A stretch of 44,563 nt of DNA. Source: an uncultured Bacteroides sp. (lineage in GTDB: Bacteria; Bacteroidota; Bacteroidia; Bacteroidales; Bacteroidaceae). Below are positions 25,304 through 34,264 of this stretch, one piece after another. The translations under genes and the position numbers were made by a program. How positions within the stretch are numbered: position 1 is the stretch's first letter; every line of letters begins with the position of its first letter. The DNA is taken from NCBI GenBank assembly GCA_949289265.1, contig CASENE010000101.1, positions 1-44,563 of the forward strand, in the 5' to 3' direction. The notes under the pieces are model-generated. The model was not told the DNA's origin, searched no databases, and saw only the letters and a list, made by a program, of their open reading frames with translations.

Positions 25304-25603
25304 ATGGAAGTAAGAATTCAATCTATTCATTTCGATGCAACCGAGCGTTTGCAGGCTTTTATTCAGAAAAAGGCTCAGAAACTGGAAAGGTTTTACGACG
25401 ATATAAAGAAAGTAGAGGTGTCATTGAAGGTAGTGAAGCCAGAAACTGCCGAAAACAAGGAAGCTGGCGTGAAAGTGCTGGTTCCGAATGGCGAGTTTTA
25501 TGCAAACAAGGTTTGCGATACGTTTGAAGAAGCGGTGGATTTGTGTCTGGATGCTTTGGAAAAACAACTGGTGAAATACAAAGAAAAGCAGAGAAGTAAA
25601 TAA
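25304..25603 (+). CDS. hpf: Ribosome hibernation-promoting factor, short form
   Basis: Protein of 99 residues with the HPF/YfiA fold sequence: VRIQSIHFDATERLQAFIQKKAQKL at the N-terminus (strand then helix), and the second half FEEAVDLCLDALEKQLVKYKEKQ. It binds the decoding centre of idle ribosomes. The short form lacks the C-terminal dimerisation domain of long HPF. It follows xerC by 15 nt, which hold the strong Shine-Dalgarno sequence. As the last gene of the bS21 operon, it could be regulated by ribosome composition (see findings). Confidence 0.93.
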   Translation: MEVRIQSIHFDATERLQAFIQKKAQKLERFYDDIKKVEVSLKVVKPETAENKEAGVKVLVPNGEFYANKVCDTFEEAVDLCLDALEKQLVKYKEKQRSK

Positions 25604-25616
25604 AATGCCCATAAAA

Positions 25617-25648
25617 TTTGGTGGGTAAAAAATAAATGTCTAAATTTG
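25617..25648 (+). promoter_or_regulatory. Promoter of the tRNA-tuf unit
   Basis: TTTG at 25617-25620, a 20-bp spacer and TAAATTTG at 25641-25648 match the Bacteroidota promoter. The first tRNA begins 49 nt later. Confidence 0.8.
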
Positions 25649-25697
25649 CAGCCGTTTCGCAGAGGAACCTTCGACGGGCGGTTGCAATTTTATGATT

Positions 25698-25771
25698 GCC
25701 TCTTTAGCTCAGTTGGCCAGAGCACGTGATTTGTAATCTCGGGGTCGTTGGTTCGAATCCGACAAGGGGCT
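25698..25771 (+). tRNA. tRNA-Thr (anticodon TGT)
   Basis: A 74-nt cloverleaf: acceptor GCCTCTT with AAGGGGC, D-arm GCTC/GAGC, anticodon loop TTTGTAA and T-arm GTTGG/CCGAC with TTCGAAT. The CCA end is not encoded. The third pair of the anticodon stem is T-T (CGTGA against TCTCG), an oddity. First of three tRNAs before tuf. Confidence 0.95.
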
Positions 25772-25781
25772 CGAAAATAAA

Positions 25782-25864
25782 GGGCAAATACCAGAGTGGC
25801 CAAATGGGGCAGACTGTAAATCTGCTGGCTTACGCCTTCGGTGGTTCGAATCCATCTTTGCCCA
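25782..25864 (+). tRNA. tRNA-Tyr (anticodon GTA)
   Basis: An 83-nt class II tRNA with a long variable arm. The acceptor is GGGCAAA with TTTGCCC, the anticodon stem is GCAGA/TCTGC and the loop is CTGTAAA. It starts 10 nt after tRNA-Thr(TGT). Confidence 0.96.
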
Positions 25865-25872
25865 CATTCTTT

Positions 25873-25944
<72 letters not shown>

Positions 25945-25990
25945 CTTTGAAGTGATGCTGATTATTAATCAAATAAATAAAAGTAAAGCT

Positions 25991-27184
25991 ATGGCTAAAG
26001 AGAAATTCGAGCGTACCAAACCGCACGTAAACATTGGTACTATTGGTCACGTTGACCACGGTAAGACAACATTGACTGCTGCTATCACGAAGGTGTTGGC
26101 AGAAAGAGGTTTTACGAAGGCTGATGAAGTTAAGTCTTTCGATCAGATTGATAATGCTCCCGAAGAAAAGGAACGTGGTATCACTATTAATACTTCTCAC
26201 GTTGAATATGAAACTGCTAATCGTCACTATGCGCACGTTGACTGCCCGGGACACGCTGACTATGTGAAGAACATGGTAACGGGTGCTGCCCAGATGGATG
26301 GCGCTATTATCGTGGTTGCTGCTACTGACGGTCCGATGCCTCAGACTCGTGAGCATATCTTGCTTGCTCGTCAGGTAAACGTTCCGCGTTTGGTGGTGTT
26401 TATGAATAAGTGCGATATGGTTGACGACCCTGAAATGCTGGAGCTTGTTGAAATGGAAATGCGTGAACTGTTGTCTGCTTATGATTTTGATGGCGACAAT
26501 ACTCCGTTTATCCAGGGTTCTGCTCTCGGTGCCTTGAATGGCGTGAAAAAGTGGGAAGATAAGATTATGGAGTTGATGGATGCTGTTGACTCTTGGATTC
26601 CTCTGCCTCCGCGTGATGTGGATAAGCCTTTCTTGATGCCGGTTGAAGACGTGTTCTCTATCACGGGTCGTGGTACTGTAGCAACGGGTCGTATCGAAGC
26701 TGGTGTTGTGAAGGTTGGCGATGAAGTTGAAATTCTGGGTTTGGGTGAAGATAAGAAGTCTGTTGTAACGGGCGTTGAAATGTTCCGCAAGTTGCTGGAT
26801 GAAGGTGAAGCTGGTGATAATGTAGGTCTGTTGCTGCGCGGTATTGATAAGAATGAAATCAAGCGCGGTATGGTGCTTTGCAAGCCCGGTCAGATTAAGC
26901 CTCACTCTAAGTTTAAGGCTTCTATCTATGTTCTGAAGAAAGAAGAAGGTGGCCGTCACACTCCGTTCCACAACAAGTATCGTCCTCAGTTCTACCTGCG
27001 TACGATGGACTGCACCGGTGAAATCTCTCTGCCGGAAGGCGTTGAGATGGTAATGCCGGGTGATAACGTGGAAATTACGGTTACGTTGATTTATCCGGTA
27101 GCCTTGAACGTAGGTCTGCGTTTCGCTATCCGCGAAGGTGGTCGTACGGTAGGTTCTGGTCAGATCACTGAGATTCTTGACTAA
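25991..27184 (+). CDS. tuf: Translation elongation factor Tu
   Basis: GTPase of 397 residues delivering aminoacyl-tRNA to the ribosome. G1 is GHVDHGKT at 19-26, followed by RGITINTSH (switch I), DCPGHADY (G3) and NKCD (G4); domains II and III are complete. ATG 25991 is chosen because family proteins begin [16 protein letters not shown]; an in-frame upstream ATG at 25952 is excluded as it would add 13 unrelated residues. Codons are strongly biased to T-ending GCT, GGT and GTT, typical of very highly expressed genes. Co-transcribed with the upstream tRNAs. It is the only tuf here; none follows fusA. Confidence 0.98.
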   Translation: MAKEKFERTKPHVNIGTIGHVDHGKTTLTAAITKVLAERGFTKADEVKSFDQIDNAPEEKERGITINTSHVEYETANRHYAHVDCPGHADYVKNMVTGAAQMDGAIIVVAATDGPMPQTREHILLARQVNVPRLVVFMNKCDMVDDPEMLELVEMEMRELLSAYDFDGDNTPFIQGSALGALNGVKKWEDKIMELMDAVDSWIPLPPRDVDKPFLMPVEDVFSITGRGTVATGRIEAGVVKVGDEVEILGLGEDKKSVVTGVEMFRKLLDEGEAGDNVGLLLRGIDKNEIKRGMVLCKPGQIKPHSKFKASIYVLKKEEGGRHTPFHNKYRPQFYLRTMDCTGEISLPEGVEMVMPGDNVEITVTLIYPVALNVGLRFAIREGGRTVGSGQITEILD

Positions 27185-27206
27185 TTATTAAGACTTGCTA
27201 ATATAA

Positions 27207-27242
27207 AATCAGTTCCCGGATTATTCCTTTCGGGAACTGATT
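27207..27242 (+). terminator. Perfect hairpin between tuf and tRNA-Trp
   Basis: AATCAGTTCCCG (27207-27218) pairs perfectly with 27231-27242 around a 12-nt loop. It is followed by ATGTTCAAA and not by a T tract. It may be a weak terminator or an RNA-processing site ahead of tRNA-Trp. Confidence 0.55.
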
Positions 27243-27250
27243 ATGTTCAA

Positions 27251-27323
27251 ACGGGAGTAGCTCAGTTGGTAGAGCACCGGTCTCCAAAACCGGGTGTCGG
27301 GAGTTCGAGCCTCTCCTCCCGTG
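27251..27323 (+). tRNA. tRNA-Trp (anticodon CCA)
   Basis: A 73-nt cloverleaf: acceptor ACGGGAG with CTCCCGT, anticodon stem CCGGT/ACCGG with loop CTCCAAA. Discriminator base is G; CCA is not encoded. It lies 14 nt before secE. Confidence 0.96.
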
Positions 27324-27337
27324 CTAACATTTCGATA

Positions 27338-27526
27338 ATGAAAAAGATTGTTACTATTTTCAAGGAATCTTACGACGAACTTGTTCATAAAGTTTCGTGG
27401 CCTACGTACGGTGAATTAACCAGCAGTGCAGTGGCTGTTTTATATGCTTCCCTGCTCATTGCATTGGTGGTGTTCATTATGGATTTCTGTTTCCAGAACA
27501 TTATGGAGTTTGTTTATCCTCATTAA
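27338..27526 (+). CDS. secE: Preprotein translocase subunit SecE
   Basis: Single-spanning inner-membrane protein (62 residues) that stabilises SecY in the translocon. An amphipathic N-terminal helix ([20 protein letters not shown]) carries the conserved VSWPT motif, followed by one membrane helix (about 32-53). This is the short SecE form usual outside enteric bacteria. ATG 27338 is chosen; an open frame runs back into the tRNA-Trp gene but cannot be coding. It is followed by nusG after 11 nt, the conserved secE-nusG pair. Confidence 0.95.
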   Translation: MKKIVTIFKESYDELVHKVSWPTYGELTSSAVAVLYASLLIALVVFIMDFCFQNIMEFVYPH

Positions 27527-27537
27527 AATTGAAGCAA

Positions 27538-28080
27538 ATGTCTGAGGTAGAAAAGAAGTGGTACGTGTTGCGTGCCATCAGTGGCAAGGAAGCCAAGGTG
27601 AAAGAGTATCTTGAAGCTGACATGCGTAACAGCGACCTTGGTGAATATGTGTCTCAGGTATTGATTCCTACTGAAAAGGTGTACCAGGTTCGCAATGGCA
27701 AGAAAATTGTGAAGGAAAGAAGTTATCTTCCTGGTTATGTTTTGGTAGAAGCGGCTTTGGTGGGTGAGGTGGCTCATCGTTTGAGAAACACTCCTAATGT
27801 GATTGGGTTCTTGGGGGGATTGGATAAGCCTGTGCCCTTGAGACAATCGGAAGTCAATCGGATTCTTGGTACAGTCGATGAGTTGCAGGATGCCGGTGAA
27901 GAGCTGAACATCCCGTATGTAGTCGGTGAGGCTGTTAAAGTGAACGACGGCCCGTTTAGCGGATTCAGTGGTGTCATTGAAGAAGTGAACGCCGAGAAGA
28001 AGAAACTGAAGGTCATGGTGAAAATTTTCGGGCGGAAAACTCCGCTTGAATTGGGCTTTATGCAAGTGGAGAAAGAATGA
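27538..28080 (+). CDS. nusG: Transcription termination/antitermination factor NusG
   Basis: RNA polymerase-associated factor of 180 residues. The NGN domain ([20 protein letters not shown], about 6-115) is followed by the KOW domain with [22 protein letters not shown]. It couples RNA polymerase to the ribosome and to Rho. The gene lies between secE and rplK, its normal place. ATG 27538 fits the family better than the in-frame TTG at 27529. Confidence 0.96.
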   Translation: MSEVEKKWYVLRAISGKEAKVKEYLEADMRNSDLGEYVSQVLIPTEKVYQVRNGKKIVKERSYLPGYVLVEAALVGEVAHRLRNTPNVIGFLGGLDKPVPLRQSEVNRILGTVDELQDAGEELNIPYVVGEAVKVNDGPFSGFSGVIEEVNAEKKKLKVMVKIFGRKTPLELGFMQVEKE

Positions 28081-28136
28081 TGCAGGTGTTACGCTGCAGA
28101 GTTCTGTCATTAGTGTAATATAAAAATCAATTTAAA

Positions 28137-28580
28137 ATGGCTAAAGAAGTTGCTGGACTAATCAAGTTACAGATTAAAGGAGGCGCTGCAAATCCATCAC
28201 CTCCCGTAGGCCCTGCTTTGGGTTCGAAGGGTATTAATATCATGGAGTTTTGCAAGCAATTCAACGCCAGAACCCAAGACAAGGCAGGGAAGGTTCTTCC
28301 TGTAATCATTACTTATTACACGGATAAGTCTTTTGATTTTGTCATTAAAACTCCGCCCGTAGCGATTCAGTTGCTGGAGTTGACAAAGTTGAAGAGCGGT
28401 TCCGCTGAGCCTAATCGTAAGAAGGTCGCTGAGGTTACTTGGGATCAGATTCGTACGATTGCTCAGGATAAGTTGGTTGACTTGAACTGCTTTACTGTAG
28501 AGGCTGCCATGAAAATGGTGGCTGGTACAGCCAGAAGCATGGGTATCACTGTAAAAGGGGAGTTCCCGGTTAATAATTAA
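28137..28580 (+). CDS. rplK: 50S ribosomal protein uL11
   Basis: Protein of 147 residues at the GTPase-associated centre of the large subunit. The N-terminal domain has the proline-rich hinge ([17 protein letters not shown]), and the C-terminal RNA-binding domain ends with [13 protein letters not shown]. 19 nt separate it from rplA, so the two are co-transcribed. Confidence 0.97.
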   Translation: MAKEVAGLIKLQIKGGAANPSPPVGPALGSKGINIMEFCKQFNARTQDKAGKVLPVIITYYTDKSFDFVIKTPPVAIQLLELTKLKSGSAEPNRKKVAEVTWDQIRTIAQDKLVDLNCFTVEAAMKMVAGTARSMGITVKGEFPVNN

Positions 28581-28599
28581 CTTATAAACTTCAATTAGA

Positions 28600-29298
28600 A
28601 TGGGTAAACTGACAAAAAATCAAAAGTTAGCTGCAGGCAAAATTGAAGCAGGGAAAGTATACTCTCTCAAGGAAGCTTCTCAATTGGTAAAGGATATTAC
28701 TTATACCAAGTTTGATGCTTCGCTGGATATCGATGTGCGCTTGGGCGTAGACCCGCGTAAGTCTAATCAGATGGTGAGAGGTGTGGTATCACTTCCTCAT
28801 GGTACTGGTAAGGTGACGCGTGTGTTGGTGTTGTGTACACCGGATGCTGAAGCTGCTGCAAAAGAAGCAGGCGCTGACTATGTCGGTCTGGACGAATATA
28901 TCGAAAAGATCAAAGGTGGATGGACGGATGTAGATGTAATTATTACCATGCCGTCTATCATGGGTAAGATTGGTGCACTCGGTCGTATTCTCGGCCCTCG
29001 CGGTTTGATGCCGAATCCGAAGAGTGGCACTGTAACTATGGATGTAGCTAAGGCTGTGCGTGAAGTTAAGCAAGGTAAGATTGACTTCAAGGTTGATAAG
29101 AGCGGTATTGTGCATGCTTCGATCGGTAAAGTGTCGTTTGCTGCTGAGCAAATCCGTGATAACGCGAAGGAGTTCATCTCTACGCTGATTAAATTGAAAC
29201 CGACTGCAGCTAAGGGTACGTATATCAAGAGCATTTATCTTTCTAGTACAATGAGTGCGGGTATCAAGATTGACCCGAAATCAGTGGAAGAAATCTAA
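28600..29298 (+). CDS. rplA: 50S ribosomal protein uL1
   Basis: L1-stalk protein of 232 residues, which moves deacylated tRNA out of the E site. The family signature [26 protein letters not shown] lies at about 125-150. In enteric bacteria uL1 represses its own operon, but no copy of that target structure was recognised here. 14 nt separate it from rplJ. Confidence 0.97.
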   Translation: MGKLTKNQKLAAGKIEAGKVYSLKEASQLVKDITYTKFDASLDIDVRLGVDPRKSNQMVRGVVSLPHGTGKVTRVLVLCTPDAEAAAKEAGADYVGLDEYIEKIKGGWTDVDVIITMPSIMGKIGALGRILGPRGLMPNPKSGTVTMDVAKAVREVKQGKIDFKVDKSGIVHASIGKVSFAAEQIRDNAKEFISTLIKLKPTAAKGTYIKSIYLSSTMSAGIKIDPKSVEEI

Positions 29299-29312
29299 TA
29301 AAAAGGACTATA

Positions 29313-29834
29313 ATGAGAAAGGAAGATAAAAGTAATGTTATTGAGCAAATTGCTGCTACGATAAAGGAATATGGCCACTTCTATCTGGTGGATACAACGG
29401 CAATGAATGCTGCTGCTACTAGCGCATTGAGAGCTGCTTGCTACAAGGCAGAGGTGAAACTGATGGTGGTTAAGAATACATTGCTGCGTAAGGCACTGGA
29501 AAGTTTGGAGGGTGATTATTCTCCGCTTTATGGTTGCCTAAAGGGCACAACTGCTGTCATGTTTTGCAACGTGGCCAATGTCCCGGCTAAGCTGATTAAG
29601 GATAAAGCTAAGGATGGTATTCCTGGACTGAAAGCTGCGTATGCAGAAGAAAGTTTCTATGTTGGTGCTGACCAATTAGATGCTCTCGTAGCTATCAAGA
29701 GTAAGAATGAAGTTATTGCCGAAATCGTTGCCTTGCTGCAATCTCCGGCCAAGAATGTTATTTCTGCTCTGCAATCGGGTGGTAACACTCTACATGGCGT
29801 CCTCAAAACTCTTGGTGAACGCACAGAGGCTTAA
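29313..29834 (+). CDS. rplJ: 50S ribosomal protein uL10
   Basis: Base of the L7/L12 stalk (173 residues). The N-terminal RNA-binding domain spans about 1-130, with VVKNTLLRKAL conserved. The C-terminal helix (about 135-170) binds L7/L12 dimers. An AAGGA lies just before the start. No long leader able to hold the enteric uL10 autoregulatory structure exists, since rplA ends only 14 nt upstream. Confidence 0.96.
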   Translation: MRKEDKSNVIEQIAATIKEYGHFYLVDTTAMNAAATSALRAACYKAEVKLMVVKNTLLRKALESLEGDYSPLYGCLKGTTAVMFCNVANVPAKLIKDKAKDGIPGLKAAYAEESFYVGADQLDALVAIKSKNEVIAEIVALLQSPAKNVISALQSGGNTLHGVLKTLGERTEA

Positions 29835-29912
29835 TGTCTCAACTGGATTTCCAAATACAGGATCCAAAATAAACAATTTATTCAGTATTTAAACAATTAA
29901 ATTCATACAAAA

Positions 29913-30290
29913 ATGGCAGATTTGAAAGCTTTTGCAGAACAATTAGTTAACTTGACGGTAAAAGAAGTTAATGAACTTGCTACAATCTTGAAGGAAGAAT
30001 ATGGTATTGAACCTGCTGCTGCAGCTGTTGCAGTTGCTGCTGGTCCCGCTGCCGGTGGTGCCGCTGCTGCTGAAGAAAAGACTTCTTTTGATGTAGTATT
30101 GAAGAGCGCTGGTGCAGCTAAACTTCAGGTAGTGAAGGCTGTGAAGGAGGCTTGCGGTCTTGGTCTGAAAGAGGCTAAGGACTTGGTAGACGGTGCTCCC
30201 AGCGTATTGAAAGAAGGTTTGGCTAAGGACGAAGCAGAATCATTGAAGAAAACACTGGAAGAAGCTGGAGCTGAAGTTGAACTTAAATAA
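29913..30290 (+). CDS. rplL: 50S ribosomal protein bL12 (L7/L12)
   Basis: Stalk protein of 125 residues that recruits translation factors. The N-terminal dimerisation domain is followed by an alanine/glycine-rich hinge (about 34-55), then the C-terminal factor-binding domain ([20 protein letters not shown] to the end). Followed by a strong hairpin before rpoB. Confidence 0.97.
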   Translation: MADLKAFAEQLVNLTVKEVNELATILKEEYGIEPAAAAVAVAAGPAAGGAAAAEEKTSFDVVLKSAGAAKLQVVKAVKEACGLGLKEAKDLVDGAPSVLKEGLAKDEAESLKKTLEEAGAEVELK

Positions 30291-30315
30291 CATTTGCCTG
30301 TAAATCAGGTTATTC

Positions 30316-30354
30316 GGTTAGGAACCCTTCGTGAAAAGGGTTCTTAACCTTTTT
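30316..30354 (+). terminator. Terminator/attenuator between rplL and rpoB
   Basis: GGTTAGGAACCCTT (30316-30329) pairs with AAGGGTTCTTAACC (30336-30349), 14 bp with one G-T pair, and five T residues follow. Because rpoB lies only 44 nt further with no evident promoter, partial read-through (attenuation) is likely, as known for rplL-rpoB in enteric bacteria. Confidence 0.8.
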
Positions 30355-30397
30355 GTGCATATAGTTAAAATTCACTTCTACAAATCCATTTTTCCAG

Positions 30398-33300
30398 ATG
30401 TCTTCAAATATTGTAAATCAAAGAGTTAACTTCGCTTCTACAAAAAAACCGCTTCCTTATCCGGATTTTTTGGAGGTGCAACTGAAGTCTTTTAAAGATT
30501 TCCTTCAGTTAGACACTCCGCCCGAAAAGCGTAAGAACGAGGGACTGTATAAAGTATTTGCTGAGAACTTCCCAATTGCCGATACGAGAAATAATTTCGT
30601 CCTTGAATTTCTGGACTATTATATTGATCCGCCGCGTTATAGCATTGATGAATGCATAGAGCGGGGGCTTACCTATAGTGTCCCTTTGAAGGCGAAATTG
30701 AAATTGTATTGTACCGACCCGGATCACGAAGATTTTGACACGGTGATTCAGGATGTTTTTCTCGGTCCTATCCCTTATATGACGGAGAAGGCAACTTTTG
30801 TGATTAATGGTGCAGAACGTGTTGTCGTTTCTCAGTTGCATCGTTCGCCCGGTGTATTTTTTGGGCAAAGTGTGCATGCCAATGGAACAAAACTTTATTC
30901 TGCTCGTATCATTCCCTTTAAAGGCTCGTGGATAGAGTTTGCTACGGATATCAATAACGTGATGTATGCGTATATTGACCGTAAGAAGAAATTGCCGGTA
31001 ACGACTTTGCTGCGTGCCATTGGCTTTGAGAATGATAAGGACATTCTGGAAATTTTCAATCTGGCGGAGGATGTCAAAGTTACTAAAGCCAATTTGAAGA
31101 AGGTGGTAGGCCGCAAATTGGCAGCCCGCGTTTTGAAGACATGGATTGAAGACTTTGTAGATGAAGATACCGGTGAAGTCGTTTCTATCGAACGTAATGA
31201 GGTCGTTATTGACCGTGAGACGATTATTGAACCGGAGCATATTGATCTTATTATTGAATCGGGTGTTCAGAATATTCTGGTGCATAAGGAAGAACCAAAC
31301 CAGTCTGATTATTCGATTATCTATAATACATTGCAGAAAGACCCGAGTAACTCGGAAAAAGAAGCTGTCCTTTATATCTATCGTCAGTTGAGAAATGCAG
31401 ACCCGGCTGATGATGCCAGCGCTCGTGAAGTTATTAATAATCTGTTCTTCTCGGAGAAACGCTATGACCTGGGCGATGTGGGCCGTTATCGAATCAACAA
31501 GAAGTTGAATTTGACGACGGACATGAGTGTGCGAGTGCTCACGAAAGAGGATATCATTGAAATTATCAAGTATCTGATAGAGCTGATTAACTCGAAGGCT
31601 GTGGTGGACGATATCGACCACTTGAGCAATCGTCGTGTCAGAACGGTGGGTGAGCAGTTGTCCAACCAGTTTGCTATCGGCTTGGCACGTATGTCGCGTA
31701 CCATTCGCGAACGCATGAATGTGCGAGACAATGAGGTGTTTACGCCTATTGATTTGATTAACGCAAAGACGATTTCGTCGGTTATCAATTCATTCTTCGG
31801 CACAAATGCCTTGTCGCAGTTTATGGACCAGACTAATCCTTTAGCTGAGATTACCCATAAGCGTCGTATGTCGGCTCTTGGTCCTGGCGGCTTGTCGCGT
31901 GACCGTGCTGGATTTGAAGTGCGTGACGTACACTATACGCACTACGGTCGTCTGTGTCCGATTGAGACTCCTGAAGGTCCGAATATCGGTCTGATTTCTT
32001 CCCTCTGCGTTTATGCCAAGATTAATGATCTCGGTTTCATTGAGACGCCCTACCGTAAAGTGGAGAATGGAAAGGTGGATCTCTCTGAGAATGGTTTGGC
32101 CTATCTGACTGCGGAAGAGGAAGAAGGTAAGATTATAGCTCAGGGCAACGCGCCGTTGAATGACGACGGTTCATTTATTCGCGATAAGGTTAAGGCTCGT
32201 CAGGACGCAGATTATCCTGTGGTTCCGCCCAGTGAAGTAGAATTGATGGATGTATCTCCTCAGCAGATCGCTTCTATCGCGGCTTCGTTGATTCCGTTCT
32301 TGGAACATGACGATGCTAACCGTGCGCTGATGGGTTCAAACATGATGCGCCAGGCTGTTCCTTTGTTGAGAAGTGAGGCTCCCATCGTAGGAACCGGCAT
32401 TGAGCGGCAATTGGCTCGTGATTCGCGTACTCAGATAACGGCCGAAGGTGATGGCGTGATTGATTTTGTGGATGCCACTACGATTCGTATTCTGTATGAC
32501 CGTACGGAAGAAGAAGAGTTCGTAAGTTTTGAACCGGCGTTGAAAGAGTATAAGATACCCAAATGGCGGCGTACCAATCAAAATATGACTATCGACCTCC
32601 GTCCGATTTGCGACAAAGGTCAGCGGGTTACCAAAGGCCAGATTTTGACGGAAGGTTATTCTACGCAAGATGGCGAACTGGCTTTGGGTAAGAACTTGCT
32701 GGTTGCCTATATGCCGTGGAAAGGATACAATTATGAGGATGCCATTGTGCTGAACGAACGTGTGGTTCGTGAAGACCTGCTGACTTCTGTACACGTAGAA
32801 GAATTCTCTTTGGAGGTGCGTGAGACCAAACGGGGTATGGAAGAACTGACCTCGGATATTCCTAATGTAAGCGAAGAAGCTACCAAAGATTTGGATGACA
32901 ATGGCATTGTGCGTGTGGGTGCACGCATTGAGCCGGGCGACATCCTGATTGGTAAGATTACTCCCAAGGGTGAGTCTGATCCTTCGCCTGAGGAAAAATT
33001 GTTGCGTGCTATATTTGGTGACAAGGCCGGCGATGTGAAGGATGCTTCGCTGAAGGCTTCTCCTTCGTTGAAGGGCGTAGTCATCGGCAAACGTCTGTTC
33101 TCTCGCGTCATTAAGACGAGAAGTTCAAAGATGGCTGACAAGGCACTGCTGCAGAAACTGGATGAAGAGTTTGAAGGAGAAGTGGCAGATTTGCGTAAAG
33201 TTTTAATCAATAAACTCTTGAAACTGACGGAGAATTATACGTCGGAAGGCGTGAAAGATTACATGGGCACGGATGTGATTGCCAAAGGTGCCAAGTTCTC

Positions 33301-34210
33301 TGCCTCGGATTTCAGTGATTTGGATTTTACCGCAGTTCAATTGAGTGGATGGACCAAGGATGAGCACATCAATGAATTGATTCGTGCTTTGGTAATGAAC
33401 TTCATTCGCAAGTATAAAGAGCAAGACGCTGCATTGAAGCGTAAGAAGTTTGCCATTACAATCGGTGACGAACTGCCAGCCGGTATTATCCAGATGGCTA
33501 AAGTATATATTGCCAAGAAACGTAAGATTGGCGTAGGTGATAAGATGGCCGGTCGTCATGGTAATAAAGGTATTGTTTCCAGAGTGGTTCGTCAGGAAGA
33601 TATGCCTTTCTTGGCAGATGGAACGCCGGTGGATATCGTGCTGAACCCGTTGGGTGTGCCTTCGCGTATGAATATCGGTCAGATATTCGAAGCAGTCTTG
33701 GGTAGTGCCGGAAAGAAATTGGGTGTGAAGTTTGCGACTCCGATTTTTGACGGTGCATCGTTGGACGATTTGAATGAATGGACGGATAAGGCCGGATTGC
33801 CGCGTTACGGTAAAACCACTTTGTATGATGGTGGTACAGGCGAGGCTTTTGAGCAGCAGGCTACGGTGGGTGTGACTTACATGTTGAAGCTGGGTCACAT
33901 GGTTGAAGACAAGATGCACGCTCGTTCCATTGGCCCGTATTCATTGATTACGCAGCAGCCGTTGGGTGGTAAGGCTCAGTTCGGTGGTCAGCGTTTCGGT
34001 GAAATGGAAGTCTGGGCATTGGAGGCCTTTGGCGCCGCACATGTTCTGCAGGAGATTTTGACTATCAAGTCGGATGATGTGGTAGGACGCTCTAAGGCTT
34101 ATGAAGCAATCGTGAAGGGTGAACCGATGCCTACACCGGGTATTCCCGAATCGCTGAACGTGTTGTTGCATGAGCTGCAGGGATTGTGCTTGAGCATTCA
34201 CCTGGAATAA
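30398..34210 (+). CDS. rpoB: DNA-directed RNA polymerase subunit beta
   Basis: Subunit of 1270 residues forming the catalytic cleft with beta-prime. The rifampicin pocket reads wild type: [23 protein letters not shown] and [13 protein letters not shown] are all standard. The C-terminal [12 protein letters not shown] and [13 protein letters not shown] blocks that contact beta-prime are intact. It follows the rplL terminator-like hairpin by 43 nt and precedes rpoC by 54 nt. Codon use is AT-leaning and clearly different from the 3' part of rpoC. Confidence 0.98.
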   Translation: MSSNIVNQRVNFASTKKPLPYPDFLEVQLKSFKDFLQLDTPPEKRKNEGLYKVFAENFPIADTRNNFVLEFLDYYIDPPRYSIDECIERGLTYSVPLKAKLKLYCTDPDHEDFDTVIQDVFLGPIPYMTEKATFVINGAERVVVSQLHRSPGVFFGQSVHANGTKLYSARIIPFKGSWIEFATDINNVMYAYIDRKKKLPVTTLLRAIGFENDKDILEIFNLAEDVKVTKANLKKVVGRKLAARVLKTWIEDFVDEDTGEVVSIERNEVVIDRETIIEPEHIDLIIESGVQNILVHKEEPNQSDYSIIYNTLQKDPSNSEKEAVLYIYRQLRNADPADDASAREVINNLFFSEKRYDLGDVGRYRINKKLNLTTDMSVRVLTKEDIIEIIKYLIELINSKAVVDDIDHLSNRRVRTVGEQLSNQFAIGLARMSRTIRERMNVRDNEVFTPIDLINAKTISSVINSFFGTNALSQFMDQTNPLAEITHKRRMSALGPGGLSRDRAGFEVRDVHYTHYGRLCPIETPEGPNIGLISSLCVYAKINDLGFIETPYRKVENGKVDLSENGLAYLTAEEEEGKIIAQGNAPLNDDGSFIRDKVKARQDADYPVVPPSEVELMDVSPQQIASIAASLIPFLEHDDANRALMGSNMMRQAVPLLRSEAPIVGTGIERQLARDSRTQITAEGDGVIDFVDATTIRILYDRTEEEEFVSFEPALKEYKIPKWRRTNQNMTIDLRPICDKGQRVTKGQILTEGYSTQDGELALGKNLLVAYMPWKGYNYEDAIVLNERVVREDLLTSVHVEEFSLEVRETKRGMEELTSDIPNVSEEATKDLDDNGIVRVGARIEPGDILIGKITPKGESDPSPEEKLLRAIFGDKAGDVKDASLKASPSLKGVVIGKRLFSRVIKTRSSKMADKALLQKLDEEFEGEVADLRKVLINKLLKLTENYTSEGVKDYMGTDVIAKGAKFSASDFSDLDFTAVQLSGWTKDEHINELIRALVMNFIRKYKEQDAALKRKKFAITIGDELPAGIIQMAKVYIAKKRKIGVGDKMAGRHGNKGIVSRVVRQEDMPFLADGTPVDIVLNPLGVPSRMNIGQIFEAVLGSAGKKLGVKFATPIFDGASLDDLNEWTDKAGLPRYGKTTLYDGGTGEAFEQQATVGVTYMLKLGHMVEDKMHARSIGPYSLITQQPLGGKAQFGGQRFGEMEVWALEAFGAAHVLQEILTIKSDDVVGRSKAYEAIVKGEPMPTPGIPESLNVLLHELQGLCLSIHLE

Positions 34211-34264
34211 GCCGGCTGAGAGTATCCATTTATTCAATCGACAAATTACAATTAACATACAAAT

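Noticed and set aside
27266-27337. N-terminal extension of SecE into the tRNA-Trp gene
   Set aside because: The extension would translate tRNA sequence; family SecE begins at 27338.
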